Shown in pieces: positions 7,175 to 15,022 of a stretch of DNA of 39,180 nt (the first letter of the stretch is position 1; each line of letters begins with the position of its first letter). The position numbers were made by a program, and so were the translations under genes. A model generated the notes under the pieces. That model saw only the letters and a program-made list of their open reading frames with translations. It made no database searches and was not told where the DNA came from. The DNA lies in assembly GCA_910585295.1 (NCBI GenBank), contig CAJUDE010000035.1, positions 1 through 39,180 on the forward strand, written 5' to 3'. Source of the DNA: an uncultured Lachnospiraceae bacterium. Lineage in GTDB: Bacteria; Bacillota; Clostridia; Lachnospirales; Lachnospiraceae.

Positions 7175-8533
7175 ATGGGAATTGGAAAAACGAAAAAACT
7201 GTTAAAATCAGTTTCGGAGTTAAGGTATGCTGATTATTCTGGTGAACCGGAATTAAAGGACATTTATCAAAGGCTGACAGATGGAAGGAATCAGTTTGCA
7301 GAAATCCTAGAGAAAAATATTAAAGCGGTTATGCAAATCAGTTCCCTTGACTTGATGATGCAGCATGAGACAGACAAAATTATTGAAATATCCCAGAATG
7401 TGGCGAAGGCGACAGAAGTTATTTTTGGGGCTAATGGGGGGCATTCTGAGGTAGAGGGAAATAATTCTCTGGAGCAGTTGACCAATACAATTATTAAGGT
7501 GTCAGAAGAGACAGAGGAAGTATACCAGAAGATAGAACAAGGCCAGGAAGAGCTTACGTCGATTCGGGACTTGTCCAGCCAGGCAATTGAAGTGTCCAAA
7601 GAGATGCGCAAGGATATGGACGCGCTTCTGGATGTTATTAATAATATGAACGAAGTAATTGCCGGGATAGATTCTATTTCCATGCAGACGAACCTCCTTG
7701 CATTGAATGCTTCCATAGAGGCGGCAAGGGCAGGCCGCGCAGGCCGCGGGTTTGCGGTTGTTGCAGATGAAATCCGGGCTTTGGCGGAACAGACGCAGAA
7801 GCTCACCGGGGATATGGGGGATTTTGTAGAAGGCATCAAAGGCGCCTCACAGAAAAGCGCTGGCAGCACAACAAATACCATAGAAGCCCTTGGGACTATG
7901 ACAGAGAAAATAGGGAATGTATGGGAATTGAATGACGAGAACCAGCGGCATGTGTCGAAAGTCAGCGAATCCGTCACTTCCCTTGCGGCGGTCAGCGAGG
8001 AAATCAGCAGCACTATGGCTGAAATGGAGAATCAGTTAAGGACCAGCACAGATTTTATGCGGGAAATTGGCAATGAGTTGATGAAAGCCACAGAGCCAGT
8101 TGTAGAAATAGAGATGACCCTGGATTCTGCAGTGAAGCAGATGGGGCAGATGTCAAATGACGCATTTTACCATTTAGAGAGCCATGAGTTTTGCCAGTAT
8201 GTGCGCAATGCGATCACGGCGCACAGGAATTGGATTACAAATCTGGAGAAAATGGTAAAAGACCGTGTTATTGTGCCGCTTCAGTTGGATTCTAACAAAT
8301 GCGGGTTTGGGCATTTTTATTCTTCGATTACGCCAAACATGCCGGAAGTCCGGGGCATTTGGGACGCTTTGGGTGAGAAGCACCAGAAGTTCCATAAGTT
8401 TGGCTCAGATGCCATCCACGCATTGTTTGAAGAAAATTATAGTAAGGCAGAGCAGGTCTGCCGGGAAGCAGAAGAATATTCCAGGGAATTGATTGCAGAT
8501 ATGGAGAAAATAATTCAAATCGTTGGGGCTTAG
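7175..8533 (+). CDS. Soluble methyl-accepting chemotaxis protein with C-terminal CZB domain
   Basis: 452 residues with no membrane segment, so a cytosolic receptor. The MCP signalling hairpin lies at residues ~80-330, with the tip I-D-S-I-S-M-Q-T-N-L-L-A-L-N-A-S-I-E-A-A-R near residues 165-188. The C-terminal ~115 residues form a chemoreceptor zinc-binding (CZB) domain with its expected 3-His/1-Cys set: H350, C376 (K-C-G-F-G), H403 and H407. CZB domains bind zinc and, in some systems, sense hypochlorite or metal. The N-terminal ~75 residues are helical with no recognised sensor fold. No che genes are nearby. A TTGACA at 7108-7113 has no well-spaced -10. The 110-bp palindrome follows. Confidence 0.93.
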   Translation: MGIGKTKKLLKSVSELRYADYSGEPELKDIYQRLTDGRNQFAEILEKNIKAVMQISSLDLMMQHETDKIIEISQNVAKATEVIFGANGGHSEVEGNNSLEQLTNTIIKVSEETEEVYQKIEQGQEELTSIRDLSSQAIEVSKEMRKDMDALLDVINNMNEVIAGIDSISMQTNLLALNASIEAARAGRAGRGFAVVADEIRALAEQTQKLTGDMGDFVEGIKGASQKSAGSTTNTIEALGTMTEKIGNVWELNDENQRHVSKVSESVTSLAAVSEEISSTMAEMENQLRTSTDFMREIGNELMKATEPVVEIEMTLDSAVKQMGQMSNDAFYHLESHEFCQYVRNAITAHRNWITNLEKMVKDRVIVPLQLDSNKCGFGHFYSSITPNMPEVRGIWDALGEKHQKFHKFGSDAIHALFEENYSKAEQVCREAEEYSRELIADMEKIIQIVGA

Positions 8534-8576
8534 ATAAAATTTATAAGATATACATAGGCATGCATTGTTTGCTAAA

Positions 8577-8686
8577 GTGAAGGAGTCTGTTGCGAAATAA
8601 GATATTTCTACAACATATAGTACAGATGTAAGCTACATTGTACTATATGTTGTAGAATTCCTGTATTTTGCGGCAGTCTCTTTTGC
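8577..8686. repeat. 110-bp imperfect palindrome before the dcw operon
   Basis: The centre is a perfect 17-bp inverted repeat, CTACAACATATAGTACA (8608-8624) against 8639-8655, with inner arms ATGTA/TACAT and a 3-nt AGC loop. The flanks continue the pairing: 8577-8607 and 8656-8686 align without gaps, about two thirds identical plus several G-T pairs. The ends carry GTCTGTTGC and GCGGCAGTC. No coding sequence is inside. It could be a MITE-like element or a structured RNA. Confidence 0.85.
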
Positions 8687-8712
8687 TTTTTACTAAATTT
8701 CCTATTGCTTTT

Positions 8713-8741
8713 TTACTTCTGATGGTCTAGAATGGTATAAA
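8713..8741 (+). promoter_or_regulatory. dcw operon promoter
   Basis: TTACTT (8713-8718), a 17-bp spacer and TATAAA (8736-8741) with an extended -10 TGG just before it. The predicted start near 8748 falls inside the MraZ boxes and gives a leader of about 120 nt before mraZ. Confidence 0.65.
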
Positions 8742-8742
8742 A

Positions 8743-8777
8743 GTGGAGGAAAGTGGGACAAAAGGGCAGTATGTGGT
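8743..8777 (+). promoter_or_regulatory. MraZ-binding boxes
   Basis: GTGGA (8743-8747), GTGGG (8753-8757), AGGGC (8763-8767) and GTGGT (8773-8777) repeat every 10 bp with 5-nt spacers. This is the arrangement known for MraZ sites upstream of mraZ in other bacteria. They overlap the predicted start point, which fits autorepression. Confidence 0.7.
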
Positions 8778-8866
8778 GGGGAAGTGCATAAGGGCGCAGG
8801 CGAATTTATGGATAACATTTCTATCGTTGCCCCAAGATGCGTATTGCCTGTCAGAAGGTGACGTCT

Positions 8867-9298
8867 ATGTTCATGGGTGAATACAACCACACAGTGGATG
8901 CAAAAGGCAGGCTGATCGTTCCATCCAAGTTCAGGGAATTGTTAGGCGATGAATTTGTTGTGACAAAGGGATTGGATGGGTGCCTTTTTGTGTATTCCAG
9001 TGAAGAATGGAAGTCGATCGAAGAGAAGTTTAGCCAGGTGTCACAATTCTCCAAAGAAGCCCGGAAGTTTGCCAGGTTTTTTTTCGCAGGGGCAGCAATC
9101 TGCGAAGTGGACAAGCAAGGGCGCGTACTATTGCCGGCAACTTTAAGGAAATTTGCCGGAATTGAGAAAGAGGCTGTATTGGCAGGTGTTCTAAACCACA
9201 TTGAGATTTGGAGCAAAGACAGATGGCAGGAGACCAATGAATATGATGATGTGGAAGAGATAGCAGAGCATATGGCAAGCCTCGGGCTTATGATTTAA
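8867..9298 (+). CDS. mraZ: Transcriptional regulator MraZ
   Basis: 143 residues. It has two AbrB-like repeats, each with the D-x-x-G-R signature: D-A-K-G-R near residue 11 and D-K-Q-G-R near residue 84. MraZ forms a ring-shaped oligomer and binds repeated TGGG-like boxes, usually repressing the dcw operon. Four such boxes lie upstream at 8743-8777. The ATG at 8867 (M-F-M-G-E-Y) was chosen over an upstream ATG at 8837 because it gives the standard N-terminus and has AGAAGGTGA 6-8 nt before it. It is the first gene of the dcw cluster, with rsmH 40 nt downstream. Confidence 0.95.
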   Translation: MFMGEYNHTVDAKGRLIVPSKFRELLGDEFVVTKGLDGCLFVYSSEEWKSIEEKFSQVSQFSKEARKFARFFFAGAAICEVDKQGRVLLPATLRKFAGIEKEAVLAGVLNHIEIWSKDRWQETNEYDDVEEIAEHMASLGLMI

Positions 9299-9338
9299 TG
9301 CCCAGTGAATAAACCAAACAGAACCGGAAAGGGAATGC

Positions 9339-10313
9339 ATGGAATTCAAGCACGAATCTGTACTTTTGAAAGAGACAATGGAATATCTGAATGTCAATCC
9401 AGATGGAATTTACGTGGATGGGACCTTAGGCGGCGGCGGGCATGCATATGAGGTCTGCAGGCGGTTATCGCCAAAAGGGAAACTGATAGGGATTGACCAG
9501 GATGAAGATGCAGTGGAGGCAGCAGCAAAAAGGCTGTCGGAGTTTAACGGCAGGGTGCAGGTTATCAGGGATAATTACCGTCGGATGGGTGAAGTGTTAG
9601 AAGCCTGTGGCATTCGCCAGGTGGATGGCATTTTGTTGGATCTGGGGGTTTCTTCTTATCAATTGGATGACACAAACAGGGGGTTCACCTATCGGGACGG
9701 GAACGCCCCGCTGGATATGCGTATGGATAACCGGCAGAAATTTACGGCGAAGGATTTGGTGAATACATACAGTGAAAGGGAGCTGTACCGGGTGATCCGT
9801 GATTACGGGGAAGATAGATTTGCCAAGAATATTGCGAAGCATATTGTGGCGGCAAGGGAACAGAAAGAAATTGAGACGGCAGGGGAGTTGACAGAGGCAG
9901 TTAAGGCGGCAATCCCTGCAAAAGTACGGATGGGCGGGGGGCATCCAGCCAAACGTACGTTTCAGGCAATCCGAATTGAGCTGAATGGGGAATTGGAGGT
10001 GTTGAAAGATTCTCTGGAAGATATGATAGGGCTGCTTCGTCCAGGAGGGAGGATATGCGTAATCACATTCCACTCCTTAGAAGACAGGATTGTTAAGAAT
10101 ATATTTAAGAAGAGCGAGAAGCCATGTACCTGCCCGGAAGGATTTCCGGTCTGCGTATGTGGAAAGAAACCGCTTGGGAGGGCGTTGGCCAGAAAGCCCG
10201 TTTTGCCATCAGAGGAGGAAATAACAGGTAACCCACGTTCTAAAAGTGCGAAGCTTAGGGCATTTGAAAGGGCGGGGCTAGAAGAGCTGAGGCAAGAAAT
10301 AAGATTGGAGTGA
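9339..10313 (+). CDS. rsmH: 16S rRNA (cytosine(1402)-N(4))-methyltransferase
   Basis: 324 residues, slightly longer than the usual ~310. It methylates N4 of C1402 in 16S rRNA using SAM. Visible motifs are H-E-S-V-L-L-K-E-T near the start, the SAM-binding loop D-G-T-L-G-G-G-G-H, an acidic D-Q-D-E-D-A segment, and the C-terminal F-H-S-L-E-D-R-I-V-K. Its second-gene position after mraZ is the conserved dcw order. The stop codon overlaps a possible GTG of ftsL, which implies translational coupling. Confidence 0.97.
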   Translation: MEFKHESVLLKETMEYLNVNPDGIYVDGTLGGGGHAYEVCRRLSPKGKLIGIDQDEDAVEAAAKRLSEFNGRVQVIRDNYRRMGEVLEACGIRQVDGILLDLGVSSYQLDDTNRGFTYRDGNAPLDMRMDNRQKFTAKDLVNTYSERELYRVIRDYGEDRFAKNIAKHIVAAREQKEIETAGELTEAVKAAIPAKVRMGGGHPAKRTFQAIRIELNGELEVLKDSLEDMIGLLRPGGRICVITFHSLEDRIVKNIFKKSEKPCTCPEGFPVCVCGKKPLGRALARKPVLPSEEEITGNPRSKSAKLRAFERAGLEELRQEIRLE

Positions 10314-10318
10314 GTGCA

Positions 10319-10846
10319 GTGGGACAGCAGGGAAAAGCAAGACGTACGGAAAAAACTGTAAATTATATAGATGGGAATACGGTCAGAAAATTGCAGCCAA
10401 ATCCAGGGCGGCGGAGTGAGGAGACGCATCGGCAGCTTCAAGAGAAGCAAAGGCTAGACAGGGAGCAGCGTGAAAGGAAACGCGCCCTGCGGGCTGCTGC
10501 CAGGAAGAACCAGGAACGGGCGCTTCAGATGAACCCAGGCTATGTGCTGTTTCTGGCAGTGGCCATGACGGTGATGGTGGCGGTGTCTGGGCTTTATTTG
10601 AAGCTGCAGTCTGAACTAACAACAAGGATTAAGCATGTGGCTTCACTAAAAAGCGAGGTGCTTGAATTAAAAGGCAAGAATGATGCGGAGCAGAAACGTA
10701 TTGACACTTCTATTAACTTGGATGAGATCCGTAGGAAGGCGACGGAGGAATTAGGGATGGTGTACCCTTCCAAAAACCAGATTATGTTTTTTGATGTAGA
10801 TTCCAATGATTACATGAATCAATATCAGGATATCCCAGCAAAATAA
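10319..10846 (+). CDS. ftsL: FtsL/DivIC-like septum formation protein
   Basis: About 175 residues. It has a highly charged cytoplasmic N-terminus of ~70 residues (longer than usual), one membrane segment near residues 74-94, and then a coiled-coil stretch ending near Y-P-S-K-N-Q-I. This topology and its place between rsmH and the PBP genes identify an FtsL-type protein, a partner of FtsQ/DivIB and the FtsW-PBP synthase. Sequence identity of FtsL proteins is low, so the symbol rests largely on context. Start choice: GTG at 10319 has GGAG 8 nt before it. A GTG at 10310 overlaps the rsmH stop but has no site. Confidence 0.8.
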   Translation: MGQQGKARRTEKTVNYIDGNTVRKLQPNPGRRSEETHRQLQEKQRLDREQRERKRALRAAARKNQERALQMNPGYVLFLAVAMTVMVAVSGLYLKLQSELTTRIKHVASLKSEVLELKGKNDAEQKRIDTSINLDEIRRKATEELGMVYPSKNQIMFFDVDSNDYMNQYQDIPAK

Positions 10847-10861
10847 AGAAGGTAAGGAATA

Positions 10862-13030
10862 TTGGCAGAAAGAAAGAGAAGACCCCGGAAAAAAAGAAAA
10901 GAGCCCGCAAAGTTTTCCAGGAGGATGAAAAAAAAGCTGTTGGTGTTATTTTCGCTTGTGATGGCCATGCTTGGCGGGCTTGTTGGAAGGCTGTTTTATA
11001 TCGAGCAGGTGAAAGGCGAGGAATATGAGAAGCAGGTGTTGAGCCAGCAGGGGTATGAGAGCCAGAGCATCCCTTACCAGAGGGGTGATATTCTGGATTC
11101 CAAAGGAACTATTTTGGCTACCAGCGTAGATGTGTATAACCTGGTGCTGGACTGTAAAGTGATTAATGAGGAATTTTATGACAGTGATAAAAAGAAGAAA
11201 GTAAAAAAATATCTGGAACCCACAGTTGCGGCGTTGCTCCAGTGTTTTCCAGATGTTACAGAAGAAGAAATAATGGCTGCCCTGACAGAAAAAGCAGACA
11301 GTCGTTATTTTGTTTTGCGTAAAAAACTCCATTACCAAGAAATTGTGGAGTTCCAGGACTTGGAAGCCAAACTATATAAAAGCGGGAAGAAAAAGGGCAA
11401 GAAGGTGAACCCCAACGTGCAGGGCGTGTGGTTTGAAAAGGAATACCAGAGGGAATACCCATACGATACCTTAGCCAGCAAAGTGCTGGGGTTCACCACG
11501 TCTGGAAATGAAGGGATTGGCGGGTTAGAGGACTATTACAATGATGTGCTGAATGGGGTCAATGGCAGGCAGTATGGCTTCTTGAATTCTGACAGCAATT
11601 TTGAAAAGACAATTAAAGACCCAATCAATGGCAAAAGCCTGGTCACCACTATTAATATGAATGTACAAAAGGTGGTGGAGAAGAATATTGCGGCGTTTCA
11701 AGAAGAGCATCGGAATGGGATGTGGGAAGGGGCAGGGAGCAAACAGACCGGGGTAGTGGTGATGAACCCCCAAAATGGCGATATACTGGCGATGTCTGAC
11801 AGTTTAGTATATAATTTAAACAAGCCCAGGGATTTGTCCATGTATTACTCCCAGGAGGCGATAGATTCTTTCAGCGAGGAGGAGAAGTTAGAGAAGTTAA
11901 ACCAAATCTGGCAGAATTATTGCATTACCTATACTTATGAGCCAGGGTCCACAGCGAAGCCGTTTACAGTGGCTACCGCGTTAGAAACAGGGAATATCCG
12001 GGACTGGTATGAATGCGACGGGGTAGAAAAGATAGGGGGGCATGATATCCGCTGCGTGCAGCGGTCCGGGCATGGCTCGTTGACGCCAGAGCAGGCAGTT
12101 ATGAATTCCTGCAACGACGCAATGATGCATATGGCTAGTGACATTGGGGCGGAGGATTTCTATAAATACCAGAATATCTTTAATTTTGGGCTGCGCACAA
12201 ATATTGACCTTCCAGGGGAAGCGAGGACAGATACTTTAATTTATACGGCAGAAAACACAAACACCACTTCCCTTGCGACCAATTCTTTTGGGCAAAATTT
12301 TAATGTGACAGTGGTGCAGCTTGCCTCAGCGTTTTCTTCCTTAATCAATGGAGGCTATTATTACCAGCCCCATTTGGTAAAGAAGATTGTGGATGGCAAT
12401 GGGAATACAGTGGAGGCCATAGAACCTGTGGTCTTAAAGCAGACGGTATCAAAACAGACTAGCGACACCATTAAGCAATACTTATACAGCACAGTGTCAG
12501 AAGGGACAGGGAAAAGCGCTAAAGTAGAAGGCTATTCTATGGGCGGCAAAACGGGGACTGCCCAAAAAGGGGACAGGGATCAGAAAAAATATGTAGTCTC
12601 TTTTATAGGATTTGCCCCAGTGGAGAATCCTGAGGTGTTGGTTTATGTGGTGATTGACGAGGCAAATGCGCCAATTGAACGGCAGAGCAGCGCCCTTGCC
12701 ACTGATTTGGCAAAAAAAATATTTACAGAGATCCTTCCATATTTGAATATATTCCAGGATGAAGCCACAGAGGGCGACGGTTCAGGGAACCCCGAGGGCG
12801 GCACGCCAGAAGATTCCGAAGGGACAACCCAGGGAACGGAAGGCGATACGCCGGAGGGGACTGGCGAGGCTCCAGAAGGGGATACGCCAGAAGGAGGCGA
12901 AGGGAACCCAGAAGGGACTGCGCCAGAAGGAGGCGAAGGGAACCCAGAAGGGGAAGGGCAGGAATACCCTCCAGACGGCGTGCCAGAGGCTATGCCCGAG
13001 GGCGGGGCTGCGCCTGAGGAAGAAGGGTAG
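10862..13030 (+). CDS. Class B penicillin-binding protein (FtsI/PBP2 type) with long Gly/Glu/Pro-rich tail
   Basis: 722 residues. A basic N-terminus is followed by one membrane anchor (residues ~24-44), a PBP dimerisation domain and a transpeptidase domain. Catalytic motifs are intact: S363-T-A-K366, S416-C-N418 and K563-T-G-T. It cross-links septal or sidewall peptidoglycan, partnered with an SEDS protein. The last ~85 residues are low-complexity Gly/Glu/Pro/Thr, with a 12-residue repeat encoded by a 36-bp DNA repeat (12885-12952). No PASTA domain is present. TTG at 10862 was chosen as start, with AAGAAGG 9 nt before it. The other class B PBP follows at 13116; this copy is probably the vegetative FtsI-like one (inference). 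Confidence 0.93.
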   Translation: MAERKRRPRKKRKEPAKFSRRMKKKLLVLFSLVMAMLGGLVGRLFYIEQVKGEEYEKQVLSQQGYESQSIPYQRGDILDSKGTILATSVDVYNLVLDCKVINEEFYDSDKKKKVKKYLEPTVAALLQCFPDVTEEEIMAALTEKADSRYFVLRKKLHYQEIVEFQDLEAKLYKSGKKKGKKVNPNVQGVWFEKEYQREYPYDTLASKVLGFTTSGNEGIGGLEDYYNDVLNGVNGRQYGFLNSDSNFEKTIKDPINGKSLVTTINMNVQKVVEKNIAAFQEEHRNGMWEGAGSKQTGVVVMNPQNGDILAMSDSLVYNLNKPRDLSMYYSQEAIDSFSEEEKLEKLNQIWQNYCITYTYEPGSTAKPFTVATALETGNIRDWYECDGVEKIGGHDIRCVQRSGHGSLTPEQAVMNSCNDAMMHMASDIGAEDFYKYQNIFNFGLRTNIDLPGEARTDTLIYTAENTNTTSLATNSFGQNFNVTVVQLASAFSSLINGGYYYQPHLVKKIVDGNGNTVEAIEPVVLKQTVSKQTSDTIKQYLYSTVSEGTGKSAKVEGYSMGGKTGTAQKGDRDQKKYVVSFIGFAPVENPEVLVYVVIDEANAPIERQSSALATDLAKKIFTEILPYLNIFQDEATEGDGSGNPEGGTPEDSEGTTQGTEGDTPEGTGEAPEGDTPEGGEGNPEGTAPEGGEGNPEGEGQEYPPDGVPEAMPEGGAAPEEEG
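12885..12952 (+). repeat. 32-bp tandem direct repeat in the PBP tail
   Basis: 12885-12916 and 12921-12952 are identical 32-mers with a 36-bp period, encoding P-E-G-G-E-G-N-P-E-G-T/E units. Shorter degenerate units surround them. Such repeats can vary in number by slippage or recombination, so the tail length may differ between strains. Confidence 0.85.
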
Positions 13031-13115
13031 GTTGTTTTAGGGATTGGCAAAAATAAGTACATAACCTTATGCAGGCTGTAATAGATTATAGTAATTGTAA
13101 ATGTGAGGTTATGGT

Positions 13116-14963
13116 ATGTTCCGCAATAAAACCTTCAACCGTAAGAAATTATTAGTGGCTTTTACAGCAATTATGCTGGTTCTTGCTATCCTTGTGGGAA
13201 GGCTGGTATATTTGATGGTTTTCTGTTCAGAATATTATGGACAGAAAGCAGAGGATTTGCATGAACGGGAAAGGGATATTAAGGCAGCCAGGGGGAAGAT
13301 TATTGACTCCACTGGAACTGTGCTCGCGACAAACCGCACAGTCTGCACAATTTCTGTAATCCACAGCCAGATAAAAGAGCCAGAAGAAGTAATCCGGGTC
13401 TTGTCCAAAGAACTTGGCATGGAGGAAGAGAAGGTACGCAAACGTGTGGAAAAGGTAAGCTCCATTGAAAGGGTGAAGTCAAATGTGGATAAAGAGGTGG
13501 GGGACCGTATCCGCAATTGCAAGCTTGCAGGGGTGAAGGTGGATGAAGATTATAAACGGTATTACCCGTATGGGACAATGGCCTCCCGGGTGCTTGGCTT
13601 TACTGGGGGCGACAACCAGGGGATTATTGGGCTGGAAGTTATCTATGAGGAGTACTTAAAAGGGAGCAATGGCAAAATTTTAACCCTTACAGATGCAAGA
13701 GGGGTGGAAATTGAGAATGCAGGGGAACGGCGCCAGGAGCCAGTGGATGGGTATAACCTGCATATCAGCCTTGATTATAATATCCAAATGTATTGCGAGC
13801 AGGCAGCAAAAAAAGTTATGGAGGCAAAGTCTGCGGATGGCGTGTCAGTTATTGTGATGAAGCCAGACAATGGGGAAATTCTAGCAATGGTGAATGTGCC
13901 AGAATTTGACTTAAACGACCCGTTTACCTTAATCGGCGGGGACGTCTCCCCATCCGAAGCCCAAAAGATAGAGGCGCAGGAGACGGCGGCGCAGCCAAAA
14001 GGCGAGGAAGCGGAGGATGGCGCAAAAGATAAGGCAAAAGGGCAGAGCAAGCAGGATTTGTTGAACCAGATGTGGAGGAACCCTTGCATCAATGACACCT
14101 ATGAGCCTGGCTCTGTATTTAAGACCATCACTACCGCCGCCTCATTTGAAGAAGGCGTAGTCACCCTAAACGACCATTTTTTCTGCCCGGGCTACAAAAT
14201 GGTGGAGGACAGGAGGATCCACTGCCATAAAAGGACAGGGCATGGCTCTGAAGATTTTACCCAGGGGCTTATGAATTCCTGCAATCCGGTGTTTATTGAG
14301 CTTGGCTTAAGGCTTGGCGTAGATAATATGTATAAATATTTTGAGCAGTTTGGGCTGTTGAGCCGGACAGGGATTGATTTGCCAGGGGAAGCCGCCACCA
14401 TTATGCATAATAAGAAAAATGTAGGGCCAGTGGAGCTTGCGACAATTTCTTTTGGGCAGTCTTTCCAGGTTACCCCCATTCAGCTTGCAACGACAGTTTC
14501 TTCCTTAATTAATGGCGGCCATAGGGTAACGCCGCATTTTGGGGTATCCGTCAAGGACAGCCAGGGGGAATTGGTGGAGAATTTGCAGTATGAAGTGAAA
14601 GAAGGGGTGGTAAGCGAAGGCACGTCCCAGACTTTACGGAGCATGTTGGAAAAAGTAGTGTCCGAGGGAAGTGGAAACCGGGCATATATTGAAGGCTTTA
14701 CCATTGGGGGCAAGACAGCCACATCCCAAACGCTTCCCAGGAGCGCAAATAAATATATTTCCTCATTTTTGGGATTTGCGCCGGCGGAAGACCCTCAGGT
14801 GCTTGCGCTTCTTATTATAAATAACCCTCAGGGGATTTATTATGGGGGGACGATAGCGGCTCCTGTGGTAAAAGAGATTTTCTCCAATATCCTGCCTTAC
14901 CTTGGGATAGAGAAGGAAGCTGTGCCAGAGAAGGAAGCTGCAAAAGAAGAGGCGGAAAGATAA
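13116..14963 (+). CDS. Class B penicillin-binding protein, SpoVD type
   Basis: 615 residues. It has an N-terminal anchor (residues ~12-33), a dimerisation domain, then a transpeptidase domain. S333-V-F-K336 and S388-C-N390 are intact, but the third motif reads K533-T-A-T instead of K-T-G-T. A charged, alanine-rich insert of ~40 residues precedes the active serine (near residues 275-320). SpoVD-type enzymes make spore cortex peptidoglycan with the SEDS protein SpoVE; here the SEDS gene lies four genes downstream. GAGGT lies 7 nt before the ATG. Which of the two adjacent PBPs is division-specific and which sporulation-specific is not settled by sequence. Confidence 0.88.
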   Translation: MFRNKTFNRKKLLVAFTAIMLVLAILVGRLVYLMVFCSEYYGQKAEDLHERERDIKAARGKIIDSTGTVLATNRTVCTISVIHSQIKEPEEVIRVLSKELGMEEEKVRKRVEKVSSIERVKSNVDKEVGDRIRNCKLAGVKVDEDYKRYYPYGTMASRVLGFTGGDNQGIIGLEVIYEEYLKGSNGKILTLTDARGVEIENAGERRQEPVDGYNLHISLDYNIQMYCEQAAKKVMEAKSADGVSVIVMKPDNGEILAMVNVPEFDLNDPFTLIGGDVSPSEAQKIEAQETAAQPKGEEAEDGAKDKAKGQSKQDLLNQMWRNPCINDTYEPGSVFKTITTAASFEEGVVTLNDHFFCPGYKMVEDRRIHCHKRTGHGSEDFTQGLMNSCNPVFIELGLRLGVDNMYKYFEQFGLLSRTGIDLPGEAATIMHNKKNVGPVELATISFGQSFQVTPIQLATTVSSLINGGHRVTPHFGVSVKDSQGELVENLQYEVKEGVVSEGTSQTLRSMLEKVVSEGSGNRAYIEGFTIGGKTATSQTLPRSANKYISSFLGFAPAEDPQVLALLIINNPQGIYYGGTIAAPVVKEIFSNILPYLGIEKEAVPEKEAAKEEAER

Positions 14964-14977
14964 AAAGGAAAGAGAGT

Positions 14978-15000
14978 TACGGTGAGCATAAAACACCGTA
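14978..15000 (+). other. Short hairpin between spoVD-like gene and mraY
   Basis: TACGGTG (14978-14984) pairs with CACCGTA (14994-15000) around a 9-nt loop, with no T-run. It may be an mRNA processing or stability element. It lies in the 59-nt gap before mraY. Confidence 0.35.
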
Positions 15001-15022
15001 GAGACGAAGAGGTGTAGAGGAA

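Noticed and set aside
8837..9298. Longer mraZ starting at 8837
   Set aside because: The extra ten residues are not MraZ-like and the ribosome site fits the start at 8867.
12643..13062. Long open frames on the minus strand and in a second plus frame over the PBP tail
   Set aside because: They are by-products of the GC-rich 36-bp repeat; their proteins are low complexity and lack ribosome sites.
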